From Bacteroidales bacterium UBA6360 (GTDB lineage: Bacteria; Bacteroidota; Bacteroidia; Bacteroidales; UBA932): 17,650 nucleotides of DNA. Shown piece by piece: positions 8,198 through 16,146 of the stretch. Within the stretch, counting starts at the first letter, position 1; every line of letters begins with the position of its first letter. Where the stretch lies: positions 26,062 through 43,711 of the forward strand of contig DJRM01000119.1 in NCBI GenBank assembly GCA_002440085.1, written 5' to 3'. A program made the translations under genes and the position numbers. The notes below the pieces were generated by a model. The model ran no database searches and was not told the origin of the DNA. It worked only from the letters and a program-made list of their open reading frames with translations.

Positions 8198-11100
8198 ATG
8201 AGAACGACAAAACGGCTTTTCATGGTCATTGCCTGCGCGGCCGCGGCATGGGCACAGTCCGGTTCGCGGGCTGCGGCGTCCGTGATTCCGTGCAGGGTCT
8301 ACGACGTCCGTGACGGGCTCTCGGAAAACAGTGTCCGCTGCATTATTCAGGACAGGAAAGGCTACATCTGGCTCGGAACCAAGGACGGGCTGAGCCGCTA
8401 CAACGGAAAGGAGTTCAAGGTGTACGGAAACTCTTCAGACATGAGACAACTGAATGTGGAATTCATCGCCGAGCATCCGGACGGGGACAAGCTCTGGATT
8501 GCATCACGCTATTCCCTTGAACTGCTCGATGTCGCCACGGGGCAGCTCACCGGCCTTGACCTCAGCGGGCATGGCATCACAAAGAGTTTCCGCACGCTGT
8601 GCTACGACAGCGACGGCAACCTTTGGGCCGGCTCAAACGATGGTCTTGCCGTCATAGAGGCCGGGACATGGAACGACGCTTCAGAATACAGGGTGAAAGT
8701 CGTGTACAGAAATGACCCGGAAGACCCGCATTCGCTCCCGAGCAGCAATGTCGGGGCACTGCTGTGCGACAGATGCGGAGACATGTGGATAGGCACGGAG
8801 AACGGGCTCACGAGATACTCACGAAGCAGCGGAAAATTCACTCAAGTGAACACAGGCAGCGGAAGAAAGGAACATTTTCTCTGCATAAGGGAAGATGAGA
8901 ACGGGATGATATGGGCCGGGACTTGGGACGACGGGATGTACAGCATAAACCCGAAGGACGGGAGCGTACACAACTATCTTTCGCCTCACGGCGGCAAGGA
9001 TGCCGTGCCTCTCATCCGGTGGATCTGGCACAATGACCGCTCTACCATAATAATATGTTCCAATTCCGGACTTTTTGAATATGACCGAAATAACGGAAGG
9101 CTCAGAAGAATGAATCTCTCCGCGGGTCTTCCGAACGACAGTTTCTATTCGTGTCTGAAAGACCACGAGGGAGGCCTGTGGGTGGGGACATATTTCAACG
9201 GAGTATTCTACATATCACCGAAAGCCGCGAAGATTGAACTCTACCGTCCGTCTCCCGGCAGCCTTTTCTCCGGAACGGCGGTGAGCGAATTTTGCGGTGA
9301 CGGGAAAGACAGGCTGTGGGTCGGGACGGAGAACGGCGGGCTCAGCCTTCTCGACAGGGACAGCGGAGAGTTCGTCCCGATAAAATGGCATGACAGCAAC
9401 GACAACATCCACGCCCTGACACGGATTGGAGATGACCTTTGGGTGGCGACGTTCTCCTCAGGGCTGAAGCGCATAAACCTCAGAAGCGGGAGGGTCAGGA
9501 TATATTATATGACACGAGGCAACGTTCCCGACAGCGAAAATGCCGTGTACTCGCTTTCCCACAGCAACAAGGACGGTCACAGCCGCCTCTACGTCGGGAC
9601 AAAGCGCGGATGCAGCGTCTACGACTACGCGACGGACACGATGACGCCCATTCCACAGCTGGACGGGCAGATGATTTACGACATCTTTGAAGACTACACC
9701 GGGAAGATGTGGTTCAGCTGTCACGGCTACGGGCTCTACAGCCACGACATGTACACAGGCTCGTGGAAACTCTACAGACACGACCCGGAGGACGCGGGCA
9801 GCGTGTGCAGCGACCGGATCATAGACATCTACAGCGATGCGGGAGGTCAGCTCTGGTTCTGTTCCGAAGGCAACGGAATCTGCCGCTACGACTATGGGAC
9901 CGACACGTTCAGCGTGCCGCACGTCAACACTCCGGACGGCAAGCTTCCGAGCAACATCATATTCGGAATTCTTGACGACAGCGAAGGGAGGCTGTGGATG
10001 AGTTCCAACGCGGGCATCATCCGCCTCGATCCGAAGACCGGAGACTACAGGCTCTATACCCACGAGGACGGTCTTCAGAGCAACCAGTTCAATTTCAAGT
10101 CGTGCTTCAAGACAGATGACGGCAAGTTCTGGTTCGGCGGCGTGAACGGCTTCAACGCGTTCTTTCCGCAGGAGATTCTTGACAATGGCGTTGCCCCGAG
10201 AGTCACGGCATCCGTGAAATTTGACGGCCGGACGTTTCAGGGAAATGCAGTCACGGTTCCGAGCGGGGTCGGAAACTTCTCCATCAGCTTCGACTGCCTG
10301 AGCTATGTGTCTCCGGAGAAAACCGTATTTGAATACCGTTTCGACAAGGATTCGGAATGGATAAAGACGGGGCAGTCCTCGGTTTCGTTCGCCGACATGA
10401 AGCCGGGCAAGTACACTTTCCTGCTGCGCGCGGTGAACTCCGACGGGTATGCGAGTGAAAGGGACTGCTCGATAGCGCTTACGATAATGGAACCATGGTA
10501 CAGAAGCTCTTTGGCAATATGCCTCTATATCCTGTTCGTGGCGGCGGTCGCAGCACTCGGAATATGCCTGTACATAAGACTGCGGGGCAAGGAGGAAAGA
10601 CGTCGGATTGAGGAAATGAAACTTCGGGGAGAGCAGGAGTCCTACAACGCGAAGATTCAGTTCTTCACGCAGATAGCCCATGAAATCAAGACCCCTGTCA
10701 CTCTCATCAAGGCACCGCTAGAAATCGTGCTGGAGCATCACACATGGGACAGCGAGACCGAGGAAAACCTCAGCATCATAGAGGCCAACACCGCAAGGCT
10801 CACGGAACTCACCAACCAGCTGCTCGACTTCAAGAAAATCAGCAACGAGGGTTATCTCCTGCACCTCACTCCGGTGAACATAGTACCTGTCGTGGAGGAA
10901 GTGCTGCGCAGGTTCAGGACGCCGGCCATTGAAATCAGTTTCACAAGTCCGGACAAGGGCAAGGGATACGTCGGGATGTTCGACCCGGACGCGGTGTCAA
11001 AAATTCTGAGCAACCTCGTGGAGAACGCCGTGAAGTACACGAAAGACCGGATTGAGGTTGAGCTTCATGATGAAATGCGCGACGGAAACGACATACTTGT

Positions 11101-12220
11101 GCTCTCCGTGAGCAACAATGGCCCTGCCATACCGAAGGAGGAGGCCGAGAAGATTTTCGACACTTTCTACCAGGTTGACGGAGGCACCGGAAAGAACCGC
11201 AAGCCCGGGTTCGGAATCGGGCTGTCGCTCGTGAGCCTTCTTGCAGAGAAGTCCGGAGGGCGGGTCTATGTGGACACGGACTATGCGGACGGCTGCCGTT
11301 TCTGCGTGGAACTTCCATGGAAAAAAGCCGAGGGACAGGTCATGGAGACAGTTCCGGCGGGCGATGAAGCCTCAACAGAGAAACAGGTGGCTGAGGAACC
11401 CGCTGGAGAGAAGGTCACGCTGCTGATTGTGGAGGACAACACTGACATACTCTCATTCATCGCGGAGCAGCTAAAGTCCTCGTACAGGGTACTGAAGGCG
11501 ACTGACGGGCAAAAAGCCATGGCAAAGATTGAAAGGCACAACGTGGATGTTATTATTTCGGACATAGCGATGCCGAATATGGACGGGTTCGAGCTCCTCA
11601 GGGCAGTTCGTGAAAATCCGATGACCTCGCACATCCCGTTCATTCTCCTCTCGGCCGAGTCGTCCGTCGAGTCAAAAATCCGCGGACTTGACTGCGGAGC
11701 GGACGCATATATAGAGAAGCCGTTCTCGCCAAGTCACTTCAAGGCGGTGATTGACAGTATAATAAACAACAGGAAAGTGCTTATGGAGAAGTTCGCGTCA
11801 TCTCCGGATGAAAGCCTCAATTTCTCGAAATACGGTACTCTCGACATCGAATGGCTCTCCAAGGTGGACTCAATCATCGGTGCAAACCTCTCATCCATAG
11901 ACTTTTCCGTCCAGCAGCTTGCGGACGGGATGTTCGTCAGCCGCAGCAACCTCCAGAGAAAGATGAAGTCGCTGACCGGAATGGCTCCGAACGAGTACAT
12001 AAAGTTGTTCCGGCTGAAGAAGGCCGCCGGACTGCTGCTGTCAGACAACTACAGGGTGAACGAGGTCTGCTACATGTGCGGATTCAACACCCCGTCCTAT
12101 TTCACGTCGTGCTTTTTCAAGCAGTTCGGCATACTCCCGAAAGAGTTCGTGGCGCTGCATAAGGCAGAGAACGAGGACAGTCAGTCCTCCCCGACGGCCG
12201 GAGGCAGCGGCTCGGAGTGA
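8198..12220 (+). CDS. Hybrid two-component system (HTCS) sensor-regulator of the PUL
   Basis: A 1340-residue single-protein two-component system. After a signal peptide (hydrophobic FMVIACAAAAWA) comes a periplasmic sensor made of repeated two-component-propeller blades; the first is GLSENSVRCIIQDRKGYIWL, and W-x-G-T and G-L-x-x-Y repeats continue to about residue 690. A Y_Y_Y-type beta-sandwich (about 695-760) and one membrane helix (about 771-793) follow. In the cytoplasm are a HisKA domain with AHEIKTP and phosphoacceptor His828, a HATPase with N-box LSNLVENAVKYT and G-box FGIGLSLV, a receiver with VEDN, Asp1122 in SDIAMPNMDG and the KPF lysine, and a C-terminal AraC-type DNA-binding domain (about 1226-1325). 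Known HTCSs sense an oligosaccharide product in the periplasm and activate the neighbouring susCD operon. The open frame extends to a TTG at 8186, but the ATG at 8198 begins directly with the basic signal-peptide region and is preferred. All key kinase and receiver residues are present. The 3' end overlaps the PL8 gene by 40 bases. Confidence 0.96.
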   Translation: MRTTKRLFMVIACAAAAWAQSGSRAAASVIPCRVYDVRDGLSENSVRCIIQDRKGYIWLGTKDGLSRYNGKEFKVYGNSSDMRQLNVEFIAEHPDGDKLWIASRYSLELLDVATGQLTGLDLSGHGITKSFRTLCYDSDGNLWAGSNDGLAVIEAGTWNDASEYRVKVVYRNDPEDPHSLPSSNVGALLCDRCGDMWIGTENGLTRYSRSSGKFTQVNTGSGRKEHFLCIREDENGMIWAGTWDDGMYSINPKDGSVHNYLSPHGGKDAVPLIRWIWHNDRSTIIICSNSGLFEYDRNNGRLRRMNLSAGLPNDSFYSCLKDHEGGLWVGTYFNGVFYISPKAAKIELYRPSPGSLFSGTAVSEFCGDGKDRLWVGTENGGLSLLDRDSGEFVPIKWHDSNDNIHALTRIGDDLWVATFSSGLKRINLRSGRVRIYYMTRGNVPDSENAVYSLSHSNKDGHSRLYVGTKRGCSVYDYATDTMTPIPQLDGQMIYDIFEDYTGKMWFSCHGYGLYSHDMYTGSWKLYRHDPEDAGSVCSDRIIDIYSDAGGQLWFCSEGNGICRYDYGTDTFSVPHVNTPDGKLPSNIIFGILDDSEGRLWMSSNAGIIRLDPKTGDYRLYTHEDGLQSNQFNFKSCFKTDDGKFWFGGVNGFNAFFPQEILDNGVAPRVTASVKFDGRTFQGNAVTVPSGVGNFSISFDCLSYVSPEKTVFEYRFDKDSEWIKTGQSSVSFADMKPGKYTFLLRAVNSDGYASERDCSIALTIMEPWYRSSLAICLYILFVAAVAALGICLYIRLRGKEERRRIEEMKLRGEQESYNAKIQFFTQIAHEIKTPVTLIKAPLEIVLEHHTWDSETEENLSIIEANTARLTELTNQLLDFKKISNEGYLLHLTPVNIVPVVEEVLRRFRTPAIEISFTSPDKGKGYVGMFDPDAVSKILSNLVENAVKYTKDRIEVELHDEMRDGNDILVLSVSNNGPAIPKEEAEKIFDTFYQVDGGTGKNRKPGFGIGLSLVSLLAEKSGGRVYVDTDYADGCRFCVELPWKKAEGQVMETVPAGDEASTEKQVAEEPAGEKVTLLIVEDNTDILSFIAEQLKSSYRVLKATDGQKAMAKIERHNVDVIISDIAMPNMDGFELLRAVRENPMTSHIPFILLSAESSVESKIRGLDCGADAYIEKPFSPSHFKAVIDSIINNRKVLMEKFASSPDESLNFSKYGTLDIEWLSKVDSIIGANLSSIDFSVQQLADGMFVSRSNLQRKMKSLTGMAPNEYIKLFRLKKAAGLLLSDNYRVNEVCYMCGFNTPSYFTSCFFKQFGILPKEFVALHKAENEDSQSSPTAGGSGSE

Positions 12221-14328
12221 ATCCCGTCATCGGAACAAAAATAGATTCCGGGAGTCGAGAAATTGAACTCTCCGTTTGAGAATGAATATGCACCAGCCTT
12301 GTGCACAATGACATAGACATTTCCAATATAGGACACAGCCTGGCAACTGTCATCGTTGCGGAGAACTGTGGGAACAGCTGTCTTGAACTGCACTCCGGAG
12401 GTCTTCTTACTGCGTTCGGCGTGGGCTTTTCCAATAGTGTCCTTCCCGGATGCGTATGCCTTCGCGAAAGCCTTTGTTCCGGCAACGTCATGGCATGGAA
12501 GCACGGCGTAGGCGTATGAGGCAACACCGTCCGCCGGATGCTCAAACCAGCATTTGAAGACGCGTCCGCTGTCAACCTGCGTGTACATCGGCGCCATTTT
12601 CGCCCAGCTTCCTTTTTGGAGCGGAGTTTCAGTCCGGATTTCAGAGCCGTCAAGGACAACATATCCCCTGCCGTCATGCCATGCCCAGTCAGTGCGTCCG
12701 TGCGCCCTTGAACGAACAGAACCGGATTCTGCCTTACCAGAGAGGCGGTTCTGCTCAAGAGTCGTGGTCACGCGGCTTATCTCCGCACGCGAAGAACGTA
12801 TGTCGGAACCGAGAGACACAACAATGCCGTCGAGGAAGAAGTTCGACTTGAAAGCATGGAGCCCGTGGCGGTTCAGTTCCATCGTCGTGACCATGACATT
12901 GTCCCGAGCCAGACCCCCCACGTGTCCAGTGTTGTTCTGCTTGTCCTCGCGGCTGTCGTCGGTGCGCAGAGGCGAGCCGTCATAGTAGGCCGTGACTCCG
13001 GGCAGCATCCTCCAGTCCCAATAGGGGAAGATGTTCTCATATTCCCGTCCGGACTGCATCAGTATCACCGCACCGTCGGCGGAAAACTGCGCCAGCTGGT
13101 TCTCGGCGTTGGTAAATTCGTAGCCTATCGTCCGTTCAGACTGCATTCTAACGGAAGCGTACCAGTCCCTTGCCCGATAGACGCCATAATCCGAACGCGG
13201 ATAGTACCGGGCACCGACTAATTCGTTTTCGTAAAGCTCCGGCTGAAGATTCTGAAGGGCAATGTGTCGGAAGACCTCGCTGCGAGGACGCTTCATAGCT
13301 GCCATATTCGACACGGCCACGGCGCAGGAATAAGCCTTGCCGCGCCCTCCATTGATGTGAAGCTGCCGACCGCAGGCGCTCGGGTCCATCACGCCCTTCC
13401 ATATAGGCCAGCATAGTCCGTCAAGTATGTAATTCTCAATGATTTCAACCTGCTCCTCCGAAAAAGCATATTCAGTGCCCTCCAACACACGTGCCCAGAA
13501 GGAAACTCCGTCGGCGAAAGCCAGCCCATAGTTACCGAACTGCATCTGAGGTCCGTGCTGGTGAAAAGACCAGTCCCGCTGTATGCCCTCGCTGTCCGTC
13601 ACGTATATCTCCTCACCAATCTGTCTGCACGCCTCCCTCGCGAGTTCCGGGTCTTCGATGAGCAGCGCCTTCATCATCTGGTTCCCGGCAAGCCACGCCT
13701 TGTTCTGCCCGGTGCGCCCGAAACGCGACCGTTCAAGCACACGCAGCGCTCCCTGAATCTCGTCTTCGGAAAGTTCGTCACGCAAAAGCACCATCGCGGC
13801 TGCAAGCTTCTTTGGAACCCCGATGTCATTGTGCCACCAGTTCGGGTTCACTGGCATATTGTCGAACCACCACCCGGCCGCCTTATGGAGCACCGCCCCC
13901 AGTTCAGGAGACTTGTAAAACGGCGACTGCGGCCATTCGTAGGTCTTGGCAAGGGCATATATACGGGTAACGTGCAGGGTCATGTCCCAGCCGCCCCGGG
14001 ACATGTCCGTGTAGTCGATGTCCCTCCACTGCCGCCTTTCGGAATCGAAAAGCCCCATGACCCGTTCCACCTCACTCTGAGGCAGTTGCACCGCAAGATA
14101 GAGCTGCATCAGGAGCACGTCAATCGCCGCCCTCCCGTGTTCCGAATATGTCATGAAGTTTTCCGTCACCTCGTCCGACGGCGAACAAGAGTCGAGCGTC
14201 GCCGCCACAAATGATTCCCTCACTTTCCGAAGTTCCGCTACCGGATCATCCTCATTCTGTGCAAAAGCGGCAAAGGCCGACATCAGCATCAGCGAAATTG
14301 ACGCCGCGATATTCCGTAAAACAATCAT
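12181..14328 (-). CDS. Polysaccharide lyase family 8 (hyaluronate/chondroitin AC/xanthan lyase-like), periplasmic
   Basis: A 715-residue PL8-like lyase. The signal peptide ends around AAFAQ with no lipobox cysteine, so the protein is probably periplasmic. The alpha-toroid holds the family's aromatic patch NPNWWHNDIG (161-170), TGQNKAW with candidate catalytic Asn209, and DWSFHQHGPQMQFGNYG (252-268) with His258 and Tyr267 nine residues apart, as in chondroitinase AC and hyaluronate lyases. Arg321 in DPSACGRQLHI fits the first of two conserved arginines. The beta half begins near GYEFTNAENQLAQFSADGA (402-420), matching the NxEN motif, and runs to the end. These enzymes cleave hexosaminide or similar bonds next to uronic acid by beta-elimination. 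The position of the second arginine is Ile325 here (see findings), so activity or specificity may differ. Length is near the family norm of about 650-800. It has its own promoter box at 14398-14391 and probably forms a separate transcript of the same PUL. Confidence 0.92.
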   Translation of the reverse strand: MIVLRNIAASISLMLMSAFAAFAQNEDDPVAELRKVRESFVAATLDSCSPSDEVTENFMTYSEHGRAAIDVLLMQLYLAVQLPQSEVERVMGLFDSERRQWRDIDYTDMSRGGWDMTLHVTRIYALAKTYEWPQSPFYKSPELGAVLHKAAGWWFDNMPVNPNWWHNDIGVPKKLAAAMVLLRDELSEDEIQGALRVLERSRFGRTGQNKAWLAGNQMMKALLIEDPELAREACRQIGEEIYVTDSEGIQRDWSFHQHGPQMQFGNYGLAFADGVSFWARVLEGTEYAFSEEQVEIIENYILDGLCWPIWKGVMDPSACGRQLHINGGRGKAYSCAVAVSNMAAMKRPRSEVFRHIALQNLQPELYENELVGARYYPRSDYGVYRARDWYASVRMQSERTIGYEFTNAENQLAQFSADGAVILMQSGREYENIFPYWDWRMLPGVTAYYDGSPLRTDDSREDKQNNTGHVGGLARDNVMVTTMELNRHGLHAFKSNFFLDGIVVSLGSDIRSSRAEISRVTTTLEQNRLSGKAESGSVRSRAHGRTDWAWHDGRGYVVLDGSEIRTETPLQKGSWAKMAPMYTQVDSGRVFKCWFEHPADGVASYAYAVLPCHDVAGTKAFAKAYASGKDTIGKAHAERSKKTSGVQFKTAVPTVLRNDDSCQAVSYIGNVYVIVHKAGAYSFSNGEFNFSTPGIYFCSDDGIHSEPLPPAVGED

Positions 14329-14373
14329 AAGTCTGTAGTGTTATCGTGTTAACGAAGCTGTCTTGACCTCAAG

Positions 14374-14385
14374 CCGGCTTCAAAA
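14374..14385 (-). promoter_or_regulatory. Shared TTTTGWARCCGG element in the PL8 leader, overlapping a 10-base palindrome
   Basis: In the PL8 direction, TTTTGAAGCCGG starts 5 bases after the -7 box, paralleling the susC element at 8033-8022. It overlaps the perfect palindrome AAGCCGGCTT (14371-14380), which lies within the first transcribed bases. An operator or a leader hairpin are both possible; neither is shown by sequence alone. Confidence 0.35.
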
Positions 14386-14390
14386 TCTCT

Positions 14391-14398
14391 CAAAGATA
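14391..14398 (-). promoter_or_regulatory. Predicted -7 box of the PL8 gene promoter
   Basis: TATCTTTG on the minus strand matches TAnnTTTG. Transcription would begin near 14384, with a leader of about 55 bases to the ATG at 14328. Candidate TTG-type upstream elements are at 14424-14422 (23 bases away) or within TTTTG at 14418-14414 (15 bases away), neither at an ideal distance. The box lies in the 153-base gap after the PD40 gene. Confidence 0.6.
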
Positions 14399-14481
14399 GA
14401 AATAATTACCTTCAAAAGCCCAACTGCGCACAATCTCGGAGAACTGTGTACCGATATATCACAGAATTTGACTAATATTTA

Positions 14482-15969
14482 CTATTGCGGAATCTGCTCG
14501 ACAGGAGACTGACCGGAACGGAAGTTCAGCGCGGCGCCCGTCTGCCGTTCTTTGAAGAGGTAGCCGGTGCCGTCGCCGACTATGTTGCGGGCGGCCTCGG
14601 ATGAAAGCTTGTCGTAGTCGATGACCACGCCGCCGAACAGAAATTCCATCTCTATTTTCTGGACTTCAGCAGCGGCCTTGTCGAGTTCCGACTGAATCTG
14701 AGGAATCTTCGCCTCTGCCTCAAGAATCTGAGAGGTGAGTTCCTGACGGCGCTCGACATCATCGCTGACGGCAAACTCTTCCCTCATATCCTCGAGTTTC
14801 CTGTTTTCCCCGTCAAGCGTGCCACGGAGCCGGCGGACGTCCTCCATCTTTTCCATATACCGCTTAGTGTCGTCATTTTCCGGTATTCCTCCCCCGACGG
14901 CAGAACCCGCATCGACGACATCAAGCCCCTCCTCGGGCGCAAGTTCCATAATCTGCCTCAACCTGTCGGCGTCAGTGATTCTTTTCCTTTCCTGAACAAA
15001 CTCATATTCAAGGACATAGACACACACACTATCCTTCGTGCACCCTCTGTCCGACGCAAAGACCGTGTAACGCCCGTCATCCGTATTCATATATAGATAG
15101 TCATTCGCGACGGATGAATATGGAAATCCGAGATTTACGGGCTCCGTCCAGCAGCTGTCGGCCTCGGACCACACGGATTCATAGAGATCGTACCCTCCAG
15201 CACTGCCCTTTCGTTTCGACGAGAAATAGAGCGAACGCCGATCCGCCGAAAGAACCGGGAATATTTCATCCGACACAGGATATGAAGTCATCGTCGAGTC
15301 CGGAGACACGATGACGGTCCCTGTCGAATCCGTCGTCGTCACAAGAGAGTCCTTCGGGGCGAAAACCTGACGTGGACGGCTCCAGAGCGTGTCTTTTGAA
15401 GAAGAATATATCTTCATATTTCCGAGGGTGTCGGGAGCGGAGAAATATACAGCTTCATCGCCCTCCTGAAAATATGTGATGTCCGGAAGTATGCCCAAGA
15501 GAGCCGGAGTCCTTGCAGCCTGAAGGCTGTCGCGAAGACCCTCGCAGACGCGCGTGTCGTGCCATGAGCGGTCCGGGAACGGATAGTAGAGGAAAAAGTC
15601 GCGGAGCGTGAACTTCTGGCGGGCAATCACCGTCGGGAGCGCGACGTTCGAGGACATGTCGAAACCGCTTTCGGAACATTCGAGCAGTTCGGAGGCGTAG
15701 ACCTTCACGAGGCTGTCGGAGGATTCGGAGAGAATCTCGTCGCAAAGCTGAACGGCACGGCGGAACTGGTAGACCTCGTGAAGCGAGTCCGCAAGCGCAA
15801 GCTTCTCCGTGTCAGTGAGTCGGCGAACATCTTCAGCCACAGGCACGGCTATCTGAGCGGGGACGGACGGGACGGATATGGCTATGGTATCACGTGACTG
15901 TGCCGCCGCGATGCCTGACGAAAACGCCGTCAAGAAAATTATCAAAGCCTTTATCTTCCCGTATTTCAT
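14482..15969 (-). CDS. Exported PD40 beta-propeller protein with C-terminal coiled coil
   Basis: A 495-residue protein with a cleavable-looking signal peptide (hydrophobic to about residue 20, then AAAQS). Residues 52-100 look like a short helical repeat pair of TPR type. About 170-310 carry PD40/WD40-like propeller strands: DEAVYFSAPD, then SADRRSLYFSSKRKGSAGGYDLY (240-262), then NDYLYMNTDDGRYTVFASDR (289-308). These are typical of PD40 repeats in Bacteroidota envelope proteins that often also carry an OmpA domain. No OmpA peptidoglycan-binding domain is present. Instead, residues of about 367-443 form a highly charged heptad-rich coiled coil, followed by a 50-residue tail ending EQIPQ. The open frame begins with GTG at 15972, but the adjacent ATG at 15969 is the better start. 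It is divergent from secDF. Role unknown; an envelope scaffold or motility/secretion accessory part is conceivable but unsupported. It is probably not part of the PUL. Confidence 0.85.
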   Translation of the reverse strand: MKYGKIKALIIFLTAFSSGIAAAQSRDTIAISVPSVPAQIAVPVAEDVRRLTDTEKLALADSLHEVYQFRRAVQLCDEILSESSDSLVKVYASELLECSESGFDMSSNVALPTVIARQKFTLRDFFLYYPFPDRSWHDTRVCEGLRDSLQAARTPALLGILPDITYFQEGDEAVYFSAPDTLGNMKIYSSSKDTLWSRPRQVFAPKDSLVTTTDSTGTVIVSPDSTMTSYPVSDEIFPVLSADRRSLYFSSKRKGSAGGYDLYESVWSEADSCWTEPVNLGFPYSSVANDYLYMNTDDGRYTVFASDRGCTKDSVCVYVLEYEFVQERKRITDADRLRQIMELAPEEGLDVVDAGSAVGGGIPENDDTKRYMEKMEDVRRLRGTLDGENRKLEDMREEFAVSDDVERRQELTSQILEAEAKIPQIQSELDKAAAEVQKIEMEFLFGGVVIDYDKLSSEAARNIVGDGTGYLFKERQTGAALNFRSGQSPVEQIPQ

Positions 15970-15993
15970 CACTCAATGACCACAAAAGGACTA

Positions 15994-16001
15994 CAAATTT
16001 A
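15994..16001 (-). promoter_or_regulatory. Predicted -7 box of the PD40 gene
   Basis: TAAATTTG on the minus strand matches TAnnTTTG. Initiation near 15987 would leave a leader of roughly 17 bases before the ATG at 15969. This leader is short but acceptable in Bacteroidota. Confidence 0.5.
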
Positions 16002-16031
16002 AGAAAAAGTGCGTTTATAAGAAAAAAATCG

Positions 16032-16039
16032 TAAATTTG
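16032..16039 (+). promoter_or_regulatory. Predicted -7 box of secDF
   Basis: TAAATTTG matches TAnnTTTG and would start transcription near 16045, giving a leader of about 100 bases before the ATG at 16147. The leader contains the seven-base sequence ATTGCAG twice (near 16074 and 16096). It ends in a very AT-rich stretch just before the start codon, as is common for well-translated Bacteroidota genes. Nothing like a known riboswitch was recognised. Confidence 0.55.
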
Positions 16040-16146
16040 TGCCCTATTTGCCGGACGTAAATTCGTGCCATACATTGCAGAATGAGAACGGATTGCAGCC
16101 CGTGAAGTGAAAAAGACAATAAATATTAATTAAAACTATAACAATT

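Noticed and set aside
9458..10681. 407-codon minus-strand open frame inside the HTCS gene
   Set aside because: It lies opposite the sensor propeller and membrane region of the HTCS, has no family features, and is a codon-bias shadow. The same applies to 5009-5995 opposite susC and 13555-14214 opposite the PL8 gene.
12186..12204. CCTCC/GGAGG hairpin inside the HTCS-PL8 overlap as a bidirectional terminator
   Set aside because: The stem is five pairs with a nine-base loop and no T tract on either side; it is more simply explained by coding sequence.
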